DNA of 40,813 nucleotides, from assembly GCF_000003605.2 (NCBI RefSeq), contig NW_003112979.1, positions 14,715-55,527 on the forward strand. Direction: 5' to 3'. Both the position numbers and the translations under genes were made by a program. Of this stretch, positions 10,788 through 30,911 are shown one piece after another. The notes below the pieces were generated by a model. That model made no database searches and was not told where the DNA came from. It saw only the letters and a list, made by a program, of their open reading frames with translations. Positions within the stretch are counted from its first letter, which is position 1; the number at the start of each line of letters is the position of its first letter. Source of the DNA: Saccoglossus kowalevskii. Lineage: Eukaryota > Hemichordata > Enteropneusta > Harrimaniidae.

Positions 10788-12536
10788 GAATCAGCTTACT
10801 TAAATAGGTAAAAGTTAACCATCGATACTCGACAACGCGGCTAAAAATTAAAGAGCTTTGACCCCGACACAAAGCGCTTGGAAAACGATGTAGGTGCAAA
10901 GTCAGCGTCACCAGGGAGGCGGTGATCATCGTGACCTCGCTTGTATTGAATGCTATTATAATTCATACGATCGTCATCCCCAATACACTTCAAAATATCG
11001 CAAATCAAAAGATTCACCCACTTATTAATAATTAAGTGTTTACCGTCATGGCTGCCATGATATTTTCCATCAGTAACGATGGTGCAATATTAAACTTCCA
11101 CTTCTTTTAACTTTTTTTTAAAGCATGTTGTATTTAAATAAGCTGGATGCTGTTATTCAATATACGTGATTTATTATTTTATTTATTGGTGTAAATACTT
11201 GTAATATAATTATATCTCTAAAATATGATGGTTAGCGGTGGATACAATTTTGATAGGCAAAATTTGGTGAGCAGGTCAGCAATATCTTGACACCGCATTC
11301 ATGTAAGGCCTTGTCGTAAAAGATGAGCAACATTTCCCCTTCAAACAGATTAAGGGATCAAAATTGAGGGGGAATTGTTCACGTACACATTTTATCCGGA
11401 ACTTTTTGTTTAAACATTCTTTTTTATTATTATAGCGATATATGTATTGCATTACCGCGTTTTAAAAAAGACCACTAACTTTTAAATACCTTATTAAATT
11501 ATAGTAGCTGACTCTTTTACTCAACGCAATTAAGTTCCAGTATGGTCCCTCATATGTTACGAGATAAATTATGTTAACCATTTACTACAAGGATTCCATA
11601 TCTAATTTTGTCAGCAAAACTGCTGACTTGCCAAATTTTGCTAACCGTTTACCTCCCCCCAAAATATGGATACGCTGACGAACAAAAACATGTTTGTGTT
11701 TTTGAAAAGACAGCTAAAACACTGTTTTTGACAACATCAAGGCAGCAGCACGATGGTGACAGAACTATACTTTAGATTTCCGAGCGTTACATTACAGTGA
11801 CCAGTCACAGTATCCAGGCGAGGCGATATAATTGACTAGGCAGATACCATTCTCTCTTCCGCAAACTTAGACATATTCTACCCATCTGTTATGACGGGAA
11901 TCATGACTATCACCTTATATTTATAAATATACCACCTGTTGCTCGGAACTTTGGGCCTCAGAACACTATCAATGGAAACAAGCCAATCACTGGACATAGT
12001 GAAGAAAGCGGGCCAATCGATAATATTGAAACACAACAAAAAGAGCTACAAGCAGCGCCAAGATTACCTCGATATATTGACGTCGTGCATTTAGTGCTAG
12101 GTTACACAAACACACAAGCAAATGTATATAGAGACATGTGGGTGACACAGTGAACTCTGATCAGAGTCACGGTGTTACATACTTTAAGCATATGGTCAAC
12201 ACAAACTCCAGCTGTAATTATCTTTAACGACACTGTGCCAAGTATCGATCGGAACAATTTAACGAGACGAGTGACATGGTACCGGTACTTCAGTGGTGGT
12301 TGACTAATTAGTCTTAATATATGTCGGTGTGACCTGTTTTGCTTACTAGGCAACATTTAACAAATCCGCGTCTCTCTGTGAGAATTAGGCTAATATCTGC
12401 GACCTTCGCGCACATCTGTTTACACATGATAGCATTATATCTATAACATACTTTGTATGTCGCTGAGTTAATGAAAGGGCATCTTTGTTTAGTAGAATAT
12501 AGGGCCCTTATCATTCGTGTAAATACAAATTATAAA

Positions 12537-12553
12537 TATGGCTTTTAGCCATA
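12537..12553. other. Short hairpin-forming inverted repeat
   Basis: TATGGCT, TTT, AGCCATA: 7-bp perfect arms with a 3-nt loop in intergenic DNA. Function unknown and possibly none. Confidence 0.35.
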
Positions 12554-13395
12554 AATCACTAATTTAATACAAGAGATTATACTTTTGAAAGACGGAGATT
12601 TGATCTCGAGTAGATATTTAATGAATACTGTGCTGCATCTTCATCAACATCAGTCATTTACGTGTATTTTATTGTATCTTTATGCACAACTGGAAAATGA
12701 AAAAAAAAACTATTTATCAATCTTGTATGTTTACGGTATGAACACTGATATGGCTAGTTGCATGTGAACAATAAAGCATCTATATATTACCGATATATAC
12801 CGATATATACACATAACAACAACATCGAATGTTTGAAAAAAAATATACACTTTATTGCTTAATCAGTCACATATTACGACAAAATTAAACTTTATTGCCA
12901 TTGGCCACAATTCCGAACGATGCAGTTTCCATAACGATATAATAATTATAAACTACGATAATGCATTAAAATTAAAACGGTCTTAGAAGGACGTAGAATA
13001 GGAACAATGGGCAAAAATACACGTAGTAATCCCAAACAGAATTTAGAATGATGTTAATACTGTGTATAAAACATGACGATAAGATAGAGATCATATAACA
13101 GAATATATACTTCATAATGTATTTCCATTGGTATAATTAATGCTGACGTGCTGGTTCAATGGCTACACATTTCATAAACATCCACAGTGTCCTGAAACAT
13201 TGCGTGTCTTAATTTCGAACTTTGATCGCATGCATTTTAATACATTGTATCATCGCATTCAATACCTACCAGGGCATTACTTAACTATGGTGTTTGTGAA
13301 TCATTAATTACTTGTTAGCTGTGATGTTACAAATTCTATCACGTGATTTGTCATGATTTGATTTGGTTCGATAGAAAATAAGGGTCGCCGGCATA

Positions 13396-13926
13396 ATGGA
13401 AGGACATTTTACGCTACTCACGCTGTTTTGCTCATTTTTTCTCCTGAACTTTTGTTCATGTGAAAATGTCGTCGTTTCTATTGCACAAGGCGATCTCATT
13501 GGTGAACGGAAGCAAGTAACCGATGATCTATACGTGGACTTTTTCGGTCGCATTCCGTTTGCTGCTGCACCAGTTGGCGACTTGCGATTTAAGCCTCCCA
13601 GTCCAGGTCCTAACTGGGCTGAGGACGGCCCTAGAGATGCCACCTATTATGGTCCTGGATGTCCACAGCTTGGATCCCTTTTTGCAACTATCAAAACCTT
13701 GCTCCCAGACCTTCCAGATCTACCATTATTCCCACGAACAAATATAGACTTACCAGAACCAGATCTACCACCAATACGAGAAATTATTGATTTTCTACAA
13801 AACTTAACTTCGTCAATACCACTGGAAGAAATCGTCGGCACAATTCGTAATATTTCGGCAACAAATCTGACCTTCAGTGATTTTCTGAGCGAAGACTGTC
13901 TTTTCATGAATATATACGCACCTAAG
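13396..13926 (+). CDS. Esterase copy 1 exon 1
   Basis: Encodes residues 1-177: signal peptide (LLTLFCSFFLLNF core), VSIAQGDLIGE, FGRIPFAAAPVGDLRF, then C89 in YGPGCPQ. A long acidic, proline-rich insertion (LPDLPDLPLF...) with sequons NLTS, NISA and NLTF runs up to C168 in SEDCLFMNIYAP. Donor AAG followed by GTTGGT, phase 0. The ATG was chosen because it directly precedes the signal peptide and aligns with copy 2. Confidence 0.85.
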
Positions 13927-14067
13927 GTTGGTAGATATATATTTTTATACTAGTATTTTGATCAAAATCACCAGTTACATCATTATATTTGAAACGTGCA
14001 TCTAGAGTTTATCAAATAGCATAAATGACGTCAATATCAAAATGGTATGTATACATTCTATTCACAG

Positions 14068-14224
14068 TATGTAAACTCGCCGGATGAAACCTTTCCCGTG
14101 ATGGTATTCATACAGGGCGGGGCATATGCGATCGGTACATCAATGGCTCTATACGATGGTAGTATACTTGCAGAACGTCAAAAGGTTATTGTGGTGAATT
14201 TTAACTATCGCCTAGGAGCATTAG
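14068..14224 (+). CDS. Esterase copy 1 exon 2, oxyanion-hole region
   Basis: The acceptor is TTCACAG. Encodes [18 protein letters not shown], then AYAIGTS and [14 protein letters not shown]. The GG of IQGG is the oxyanion hole. Donor TTAG followed by GTAATG, phase 1. Confidence 0.88.
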
Positions 14225-14963
14225 GTAATGCAAGATCATCATATTATTAGACACTGTGCATGTACATGTATGCACATGTACATGTATGCCCTTATTATTA
14301 TTGTCAGTCCGAGTGCTATATATAGCACTGCCTGTCGTGCTTATTTGAACTGATTTAATTTGTTGACAGCCCATATCTCTTGATTATCACCTCTTCGTTT
14401 ATTAGGTTAGAGCTGATGGCACAAAAAATGGGTTGAACATTTGCGTTCCATTATTATTTATCGTATGTTCATTTCATTTGTTGTACTATTATGAAATTTC
14501 CATTATTGTATATATGTTTCTTTGAATATTGATTCTCTTGCTACTTTAATTTATTATCCCGGTATATTTTGCGTTTGGAAAATATATTTCGAAGGATATA
14601 TTAAACAGTGACGATATTAGTGTACATTTACGTGATTGAAGTCTGACATTTTGTTATACCATATTCCCTGCATTCAGTTGATAATGGTGCATCATGTGAC
14701 CACACTGAGACGACCACTTTCTACATCATATTGTTTCGACAAACAATTTAGTGTTCAATTTTTCTTTCAAATGCTTAGTTTGTACTTTAACTAAACCTTG
14801 GCTATATTTAATTTTATACGTGTTTAATTTTAGACGTCAGGAGCATCTAATATCAGTAGATGGTAAACCCATTTTATGCAAATGATGACCTCATACATCG
14901 AGGAAGTTATATGCGTGTTTATTTACAAACGCTTTGACCCCCCTTTTGAACTCAACAAATTAG

Positions 14964-15187
<224 letters not shown>

Positions 15188-15790
15188 TGACTTTGAGTTC
15201 ATCGTTTCATCATACAGTTTCAACATTGTTTTATGCGTCGGCTTATGTTTTTAGTTGCTGAAACCAAAAACAAACTTCAATTGAAATTGCGATGTAATGA
15301 AAAAAAGTCAAAATCTATTCTTAAATAAACCACGTGTGTGTTATCAACTCGTTAGGAAATGAACAGGAATCATGTATGTTACTGTTATCAATAATGTGTA
15401 ATGTACATAATTGGTTTTGAAGTGAGTTGTTTTTTTCAAAGTTAAATTCAAAAAGTTTAACACCTTACATCGTTGAAATTGAAAGAATCATATTGTACTT
15501 CAGTTTATCATCCCTAATTGCTATAAAGTGATAAACTGTATTCTTATTGCATGAGTCATTTTCTTCTGGATTGAAATGGGTGATTCTATGAGTAAATAAT
15601 AACTTAAATTAGGTACAGTAGAGCTCCGTTCACAGTAGATGTCAAAGGCTATCCCGCATGTTTGCTTTTTTATCCCTTCCCCATCTACAAGGTCTTTAAC
15701 AGCGTCCTCGGTAAATAAAGTGATTCTCCGAGCGTTATACTAGTACGTTTTTATCATTGATGTAAGTCATTATGTTTTTCTGGTATGTAG

Positions 15791-15984
15791 GTCTTTATAA
15801 GAAGGTGATTGCAGAAAGCGGAAGTTCATTAAATCCGTGGGCAGTTTACATTGAACCATATGATCCAACAGACGCTGCTTATTTGTTGGCCGATAATAGT
15901 GGTTGCCCACGGCTACCCCATGAAGATTTATTAGCTTGTCTGAGAACCATGGACCCCTTTCTGATTAGTGCAATGACACCCATT
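15791..15984 (+). CDS. Esterase copy 1 exon 4
   Basis: The acceptor is GTATGTAG. Encodes GLYKKVIAESGSSLNPW through DNSGCPRLPHEDLLACLRT. The IAESGS block is typical of the family. 194 nt, equal to copy 2. Donor GTAAGG, phase 0. Confidence 0.87.
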
Positions 15985-17430
15985 GTAAGGATAATTATGC
16001 CTTTGTTTTAAAAAATACAATACTATATAAATGATTATGGTACACAATATTTAAGTTGATGCGAGATAGGTGTGTTTCTGCATTTAACACGTGTCCAGAG
16101 CTGGTATATTTTAGTGTCACATTTTAACTTCTCACCAATTTTTAAATGACAAATTAGGTTAACATCAATTAATGCATGGTAATTAATTTATTTAAGTCCA
16201 CATTCATTATCCATGCAGTCATCAATGTGCGTAAGACTAGGATTCATACAGATGAACACATTCATCCATTTACCGAGATTTTTGAATTTGATGCTCTGCA
16301 TTAATTTAAATACATACAATGCATTGTTCACATTGTGTCTTGTAGAATGCAATGTTATGTGTTTATCACATATTAGATCAAAGAAATCTTCAGATGAGAG
16401 AATATCGCATGAGAGTTTCTTATCAATTTGTGTTTTTGGCAAGGCAAATTAATACATTGCTTTAGCAAATCGATATGTATTTATTTCGAAGTTCTGAGAG
16501 CTAAAAACTAAGGCTAAAAAGGTTTCGCTTCTTGGTGAATGAAAAATTGAAAAAGGATGACGTAACAAGAAATTTAATTTGGTTATTGTTGTTGTTTATT
16601 GGGATTTAATATCACAATAACGAGATACAGGTTAAACATCTAATGCGTAATACATCATTTGAAGGTTTATTCCGATCGAAAACATCCTTCGAAAACGCCA
16701 CTTTATCGGTGTGCATTATCACAAAAACGAATGAACAAACAAAAATGTGTGAGACGCACGTTTTCAAGTTCTGGTTTTGAGCGTTCTGGTTTGTTTATAT
16801 AAAATAGATATCCGTTTATGAACACCGATTACGCTATTAGTTTACCCCATTGCGATTAGAAAATAAAGTTGTTTTAGAATATATCACTTTATTTTCTCGT
16901 TTGAGGTTAGAAAATGAACCTGAAAATACATTTCAAACGTACGCGGCTTTATATCAATCACGCGTTTTGGTGGACACTTAAAACTACCAGAAATATTCGA
17001 ATTATAATGATAATATAATTTTAAATAATAATTTGAAAAATATAGCGTAAAACCTCCAACATCTTGAGATATTGACTTATTTTGTGACTCTAAGCCAAGA
17101 TGTAAAAAGTTAAATCTGCTTGCACCAACCAATCAGATTGCCGGGATTCGTATTACATTGAACTGCAATGATAAATGGGATAAAAATATTCATCCCATGC
17201 GGAACGCGCGTGTTTCCACAGTATGACGTAATACAGGACAGATACAAATGTTCAAGTTGAAAGTTCAATAATATTAATACTGCACTTGTATCTTGATGTA
17301 CGCCCTCTTGGAGCCTTGTCCGTCAACGTTTTCTTGATTTCAATTGTTCACCGTTAATGGCGTCACAAAAAGGTGTATGTACTGATACAATACGTCTAAA
17401 ACCTTTCTGATACGTTTATTTGTATTTCAG

Positions 17431-17584
17431 CAACTCTATAACATATTCACATGGGCACCAGTTGTGGACGGACCTGGAGGTTTTCTTCCGGACGAACCGT
17501 TAAATTTACTAAAAAATGGTCAGTTTAATATGGATGTTCCCGTACTCATTGGTTATAATAAAGACGAAACAAGTCCATTAATGG
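17431..17584 (+). CDS. Esterase copy 1 exon 5, acidic triad residue
   Basis: The acceptor is TGTATTTCAG. Encodes QLYNIFTWAPVVDGPGGFLP and later VPVLIGYNKDETSPLM. The Glu of NKDE is the predicted triad acid. The donor ATGG followed by GTGGGT was preferred over a GT four bases later, because only it fits the next exon's phase. Confidence 0.85.
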
Positions 17585-17784
17585 GTGGGTATACACAACA
17601 TTGATGTAAATTACCATTGACAAATTGTATTTTAACTGTACATACACAGTAGCATTGTCCCACAGGTTACACAGGTAACCGTTGAGGATTGAGGGAAAAC
17701 AAAATAACTATTACAACATTATTAAATCATCTACATATTCCTATCATTTTATATTCATGTATATTATTCACTCATGATTGTCAG

Positions 17785-17981
17785 TACTTGTTGATGGTGC
17801 GGGGGATGGAATGACAAGGGATGAATTCAATCAGTTGCTTTGGGACAGAAACGTTTTGGGGAGGAAATATTATTCAGATACAAATATCCATTACGAAGAT
17901 TTATTCAAAGCCTATGGCAATCAATACACTCCTTGGGAGGACCCAGAAAACGTAACATTGCTGAGAGATGCGTACATGGAG
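17785..17981 (+). CDS. Esterase copy 1 exon 6
   Basis: The acceptor is ATTGTCAG. Encodes the helical segment LVDGAGDGMTRDEFNQLLW through YSDTNIHYEDLFKAYGNQY and LLRDAYME. Donor GAG followed by GTAAGC. 197 nt against 191 in copy 2. Confidence 0.85.
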
Positions 17982-18620
17982 GTAAGCTTTATCTACACTG
18001 AATAGCATACGTCTTACTATGGAAAATGCTCACAAAACACGATATTTAACCATACGTTTAATACGTGGTAATGACAGCACAAGACCTAAGATGCCATATG
18101 AACAGTTTGCATCATTGTTGGCATCAGAGAATATTGGAAATATGCTCATAATAAATAATTAATATTATAAAGACATTTCACCCCAACAAAAAACCTGTCA
18201 GGTAGTAGAACACGTTTGCGTTTGTTTTGTGTTTGTGGAAAGTGACTTTTATAGTGGATTTATATTGGATCAATCCATACAACGATCAAATATTTATTGA
18301 ATATAATATTAAAAGTAACACATTTGATTGCTGATTATTTGAGATCCAAGATAGCTTTAAAAGTAATACAGCTCCAAAGTTAGATCACACGATTTACTCA
18401 CCTTGGACATTGTGACTCTGATTCAGTGCTGTTTTTTTTTTGTTTTTTTTTGATATTCTAAATATTTCACGAAATATGTGCGATTTACATTGTTAGAATA
18501 GAGCAATACTAAATTGATGATTTGCTAGTACTTTATGTTTTGTTAGTTCAAATCTAACGTAGCGTCTGGTTCATAATGTTCAGTATGATTACTTTAACAC
18601 ACCATATGCTATTTTCACAG

Positions 18621-18747
18621 CTCTTGGATGAAAATATCTTCCATGCTGGCATCCATTGGCAAGCAAGAGCTTTTTCAATTTATGGATTGGACACGTATGT
18701 TTATCGTTTTGATTATGACAGAAGTGGTATTTTACCGGATTGGATGG
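18621..18747 (+). CDS. Esterase copy 1 exon 7
   Basis: The acceptor is ATTTTCACAG. Encodes LLDENIFHAGIHWQARAF and TYVYRFDYDRSG, the Y-x-F/Y pattern shared by carboxylesterases just before the catalytic His block. Donor GTAAAT, phase 1. Confidence 0.85.
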
Positions 18748-19163
18748 GTAAATTCCTTCACATTGCTTTTTACTTAAGGTAGCAACGGCTAAATAAATAA
18801 AATGTATAAAGAATGGTTATTTCCAAGGGAAGAAGAACTATCTTGCAATCGCCTAATAAACACTGCTGAAAGTACAGATTCACAAACATTTTTTTCTTCT
18901 TCGGTTTACTGAGTAGCACTAAGCTGATGCCGTTTGCTTTTCTTGTTGTCGGGAATATAAACTTACTAGTCGTATTTTGATTTTGAAATTATGAACCTTG
19001 TATTTTCTAAAACGTCGTCTGAAAAACATACGTGACCTTACAGTGACACTAACCTATTCTGCTACCTTAATATTTTACCAGAAGAATACAATTATATCAT
19101 ATATGCACTTTAAAATAGCCTACTACATACAACAATAACATTTTATAATATTTTATAATATAG

Positions 19164-19305
19164 GTGTTCCACATGTAGCGGAATTGTTTTATGTATTCGG
19201 CTCATCATATCAGGATAATGCGTTTGCATTCATGGAATGGACCGATGAAGACAGAAAAGTTTCTGATACAGTTCAAACGTTATGGTGTAATTTTGCTAAA
19301 TCTGG
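19164..19305 (+). CDS. Esterase copy 1 exon 8, catalytic histidine
   Basis: The acceptor is AATATAG. Encodes GVPHVAELFYVFGSS, with the predicted triad His, through DTVQTLWCNFAKSG. 142 nt, equal to copy 2. Donor GTATGC, phase 2. Confidence 0.87.
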
Positions 19306-19427
19306 GTATGCATCTAATCTGTTTTATTTATCACTAATACGCTTGTGTAATGTTTTACAATATATTGTATACAAATGCCTCACTCATTTATATTACTTTT
19401 ATGAATTATTTTTATGAACTTTTTCAG

Positions 19428-19718
19428 AAACCCAACCCCAGATGGCATGGCAATTCCAAACGTAGATGGTTATTGGGAAAAGTACACAAGAAATAACCAG
19501 AGAATGTTNNNNNNNNNNNNNNNNNNNNNNNNNNNNNNNNNNNNNNNNNNNNNNNNNNAGTAGTGAAGTCTGCATCGCGACAGGACGTTTGTGATTGCCC
19601 CACAGCGGAACCTTGTGACTATCTTGAAATTTCGAAAAGCTCTCTTACGTCATATTGCACCTATCCAATGTCGATATTACTGTTTGTAAACATTCTTTTA
19701 ATAGTATTCAGCTATTAG
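19428..19718 (+). CDS. Esterase copy 1 exon 9, contains assembly gap, stop TAG
   Basis: The acceptor is CTTTTTCAG. Encodes NPTPDGMAIPNVDGYW and EKYTRNNQRMF, then the N run. After it, VVKSASRQDVCDCPTAEPCD and a hydrophobic end (SILLFVNILLIVFSY) lead to TAG 19716-19718. The tail suits a GPI-attachment signal. The two sides are in different frames if exactly 50 bases are missing, so the N count is probably a placeholder. Confidence 0.8.
19509..19558. other. Assembly gap of 50 N
   Basis: A run of 50 N inside esterase copy 1 exon 9. In copy 2 the matching interval would be 81 bases, so the true gap is probably larger than shown. Confidence 0.95.
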
Positions 19719-19858
19719 GGAATTCATTATCATTCGAATGGTTTCAAAATGGCCAAGTTATCCATTTAGCAACGTAATTGTCTTGTTCAGCTCTTTCATA
19801 TCAGTTAAAGATGTCTAGACATATTTCCACAAACAACAACTATAACAACTTAACTCGT

Positions 19859-19864
19859 AATAAA
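19859..19864 (+). terminator. Candidate polyadenylation signal of esterase copy 1
   Basis: AATAAA about 140 nt after the TAG stop codon, in the correct orientation. Confidence 0.5.
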
Positions 19865-20454
19865 TCACTTGACTTCGCTCTTTAAGTCACATTCATCTAA
19901 ATTACACGTTTACATTGTAACCCTATTATACAAATAAACCGCACTTAAACCAACCTAGTGCTTCCCGACCAATCAATATGATTCTTACATAGCTGTTTGT
20001 CTATATCCTTGCGTGTTTGTGGGACTAATACTTATAATTGTCAGTTTGGATGATATCTAAATAACCAAATATGCAATAAACAACATACAAATAGAAAAAA
20101 CAAAAGTTGTCAATTACTCCCCCCTGAGAAGCATTTGTATTCGTTAGCTATGGGAGTTTAGTTCCACTGATAGTTATTATATATGTGGTATTACAACATA
20201 AACGTAAATCATTGCTGTGGACATACTTTAGTGGTAACCAAATGCTGCAAACCAGTACAATGATCTACGATATGTGATTTGTGTTAATTAAGGTCTCTGC
20301 ATGTATACGTTTGTACTTCATTGACGTTTGTTTGATGTAATGGGCGTTCTAAGAGACTGCATTAGACAGTACCAAGACAATTGTGAAATGGAACTATAAT
20401 TGTTATGGTTATTCTTTTAGCGCATAACAGTTTCGACGAAATATTTCGAGCCTG

Positions 20455-20593
20455 CTAAAGTGACGTCAGATGGCAGGGAACGAAGTGTGGCATGAAGTCT
20501 ACGGTGAACCATGTACTGCATGGATCTGCACCATGGATTAGGATTTCTGTGTTTCGCAATAAGTTTCTGGCAAGATTATTGTCTAACCGCTTC
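20455..20593 (-). CDS. Possible minus-strand terminal exon, unrecognised
   Basis: On the minus strand a strong acceptor (a T-rich tract then AAATGTAG) is followed by 45 open codons (KRLDNNLARNLLRNTEILI..., HGADPCSTWFTVDF) and TAG at 20455-20457. However, other frames on both strands are also largely open here, and I found no convincing partner exon; a weak candidate lies near 21296-21326. It could be an exon of an unknown gene, a piece of transposon, or chance. Confidence 0.2.
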
Positions 20594-21342
20594 CTACATT
20601 TGGAAAAAGCAAAAAAATGAAAGATTAGCATTACAATGACACAATAACAGTAACAGCAGAACTGATTAATAAATCGAGTACAAAAATAGAATATAAGTAA
20701 AAGTAAAATACATCACAGGTAACCCACAGTAAAACAATGTTAATCATTTCATTCAATGCCAAGTCGGATGAGTTTTTCAGATTTCCCAGACATGCAATTC
20801 AATTTATCTAAGTACGGTAAGTTATAACTCGTGGATTTAGAAAAAGTGCATAGAACTGAAGCTAAACATAGAAACAACTAATATATTTTATGTATCATAG
20901 AATTACTTGAACAAAGTATCGGGTTGATATTTAGCATTCACGAAGTGTCTGTTTATAGTGCGACTGTTTGCAGTTTACTTTACGTACTACGTGAAGGGTG
21001 CACGTAAACGAGTAGTTAGAAAGAACAGACTTGATTTGACTGTTTAAAATAGAATGATTTGTATTTACTGGTAATTTGTAACAGCACGATCGGAAACACC
21101 ACACATCACAAAAGCAAATTATTGAAACTACTACACAAGAAGAAGCATCTAATTTGCATAATACATACTTCATCTTCATCATCATCTAACGGGCGGAGGT
21201 GTATTAACAATTTTCAAACTTTCTTGTTTTGCTGAAATTCAAGGATGGTACCTTAGTGGACATTGCCTTATACTGTCAGACTGTGAAAAATATTACCTGC
21301 GCCATGTTTTCGGTAGCGTTGATGTGTCTGTTAACAAGGTGA

Positions 21343-21421
21343 AGTAAGTAGAGATTTTCCTAGAATCAAAATCCAGGCAATTAGAATTAAGGATCTACAT
21401 TTTACGGGTTTCTACACCACT
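21343..21421 (+). repeat. Dispersed repeat fragment related to the MITE-like core at 24691
   Basis: Shares AGTAAGTAGAG, AATCAAAATCCA and TTAGAATT-type blocks, and ACCACT near its end, in the same order as 24691-24765. This copy lacks recognisable terminal inverted repeats. Confidence 0.5.
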
Positions 21422-22158
21422 GCTAGATAAGATCTATTCTTTGAGTAAACAAACCCATTCAAGACTCGATTACGTCTTACTTTTCAAGCGAAACTATAAG
21501 CTTGTGCCAGTATGATAAACGTATTCAATAGGACAAAGGGAATAGTGACGATAATGTAAATTGTATTTGTGGCAGAGGTTTGCGCTCTTGAAGCTACTAC
21601 CTTTAAGCTTCATGCTGTTCAACTTTATGGGTTTTCTAGGCCTTTCGTACCATAGGGTGCCTTATATGTCAGTTGTCAAGGTAAGGTAACCCAAGCTGTC
21701 AAAAAACATTTTAAACATTATAACTTTAAGATTTTAAATATGTAATAATGTCTGACTTACAACATATCTGTCGAGTTTAGAGTGTTGTAATGCCAATACG
21801 ATCAATTTGTGCTCACTTGTTAACAGATGTCTTTTTTTATTTGTGTGAAGCGGACTTCATACATTTTCCAGACAATCAGATATAAATGTTTGTTTGTAAA
21901 TTAATTTGTTTGTTTTCTGACATACTTCGAATGTAAATATTGACTTTGGCGGGATATTGACACGCTGATGATACTTTGGCAGATGAGACTCGTCTTCAGG
22001 GGTCATTCAACAGTCTCAGTATTCTAATTCCGTTTGACCTTTATCTTTTATATCTGTTATAGGTTGATATTACTGATTATTTAATATAATATAAATAATG
22101 ATATCTTCAGTAACTTTAATGGTCAGCAAAATACAATATTCATGCAAGACCGAACAAG

Positions 22159-29754
<7,596 letters not shown>

Positions 29755-29756
<2 letters not shown>

Positions 29757-29760
29757 TAAA
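29755..29760 (+). terminator. AATAAA overlapping the stop codon of esterase copy 2
   Basis: The TAA stop is embedded in AATAAA at 29755-29760. A second hexamer, AATAAA in CAATAAAAAAGG near 29850, lies about 95 nt further and is the more likely functional signal. Confidence 0.35.
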
Positions 29761-30720
29761 ATGTTCGACTCCCACTATAATGGCAGTGTACCAGTGGTTT
29801 ACAGAATAATTGTTCGAACACGCAATATGCACATGCTTATTTACCAGATCAATAAAAAAGGATAATTTATTACACCATTAATGTAAACAAATTTAGTATG
29901 TTTTTATTATCATCATGTGGCAATTCCCCAGGGTAGATGGATTGTGCTCATATATATTATATGTTTCGTGAAATAATTCTCATTCATTCGCTTTCCTCAC
30001 TTAGTTCACAGACAACTAACATAAGTGATCTGAGACTTGTCTGAGCGTTGTCGGTTTCCCGAACTCAAACACAGGAGAGCAAGCCCGAATTCAGTGAGAC
30101 AACGTAATATCAACCTTATCTGTATGTGATACTAATAGTCTTGAAGTCCTTACCCGATGTATGTGGTGATTGTAAAATAGATCACATAACAGTTGGGTAA
30201 AACACCACATGTGACAAGCTAGTATCTTTCATACATTTATTTATTTATTTGTTAGGATTCTGTATACGATAATGCACAAATGGAATGCAATATCCGTACT
30301 CAACACAAGTGCATTATCTGACTTACCATAAGTAAGTAGATTATATTGGCCAATCACGTTCAACTAATTACGTTGGTATAAATGTTTACACGTTTTCAGT
30401 GCTTTGTTTTCACTGTTCACATTATGTTACACTCAAGATACCGCAGGTGGAAGCAGTTACACTGGATAATCATTTTTCATATTTATGACTACATTTCGAA
30501 CGCGAGAAATCAATATATCGCGTAATTCCGAATAATTCCCCATGTAATTTTTTTTTCTTTCTAAATTGTGATAGGCAATTGGTGGTATTGAAATTAATTA
30601 GCCTTCCTGGTAGGAACAATTAAACACGATGCGCAGTTGGTCTATGCTATTCAAAACTAATTGCTATGCTAATCCGTCAATGATTTGAAGGGCACTGTTT
30701 GGTGAAGTTGCTAGTAAGCG

Positions 30721-30755
30721 TTGTTGTTGTTGTTGTTATTATTATTATTATTATA
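30721..30755. repeat. (TTG)n(TTA)n simple repeat
   Basis: A run of GTT/TTG units passing into ATT units. It is a simple trinucleotide repeat with no sign of function. Confidence 0.85.
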
Positions 30756-30911
30756 TAATTGTATGCTGTAGTTTATGTTGGAACGTCATTTGCCGTATGT
30801 TCGTCCCAGGAAGACAATCCAAGGGATTGGAGAGGCTCTCCTAAACGAATGATATGATGTGAAGTCACTTGCTAGTTGCCGAAGACTTTATCGTGGGTTG
30901 TGGATCTTTTA

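Larger units (their letters stand above)
9067..13395. other. Head-to-head intergenic region between NXPE and esterase copy 1
   Basis: Both flanking genes should have their promoters here, since they diverge. The region is very AT-rich, except for a CpG-containing patch around 10330-10620. I see the tetranucleotide repeat at 10691, a CRE and X-box-like motif pair at 10442-10460, small hairpins at 9331 and 12537, and a decamer repeat (ATATACCG type) around 12786-12810. No coding exon is supported. Confidence 0.5.
19865..22158. other. Intergenic region between the two esterase genes
   Basis: About 2.3 kb, holding the doubtful exon at 20455-20593 and a repeat fragment at 21343-21421. The esterase copy 2 promoter must lie toward the right end. 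A possible 5' UTR acceptor (TATCTTCAG) lies near 22110, but no upstream exon was identified. Confidence 0.45.

Noticed and set aside
10618-10929. Minus-strand ORF of 103 codons rich in FIYL repeats
   Set aside because: It is the translation of the (ATAA)n microsatellite and has no protein-like composition.
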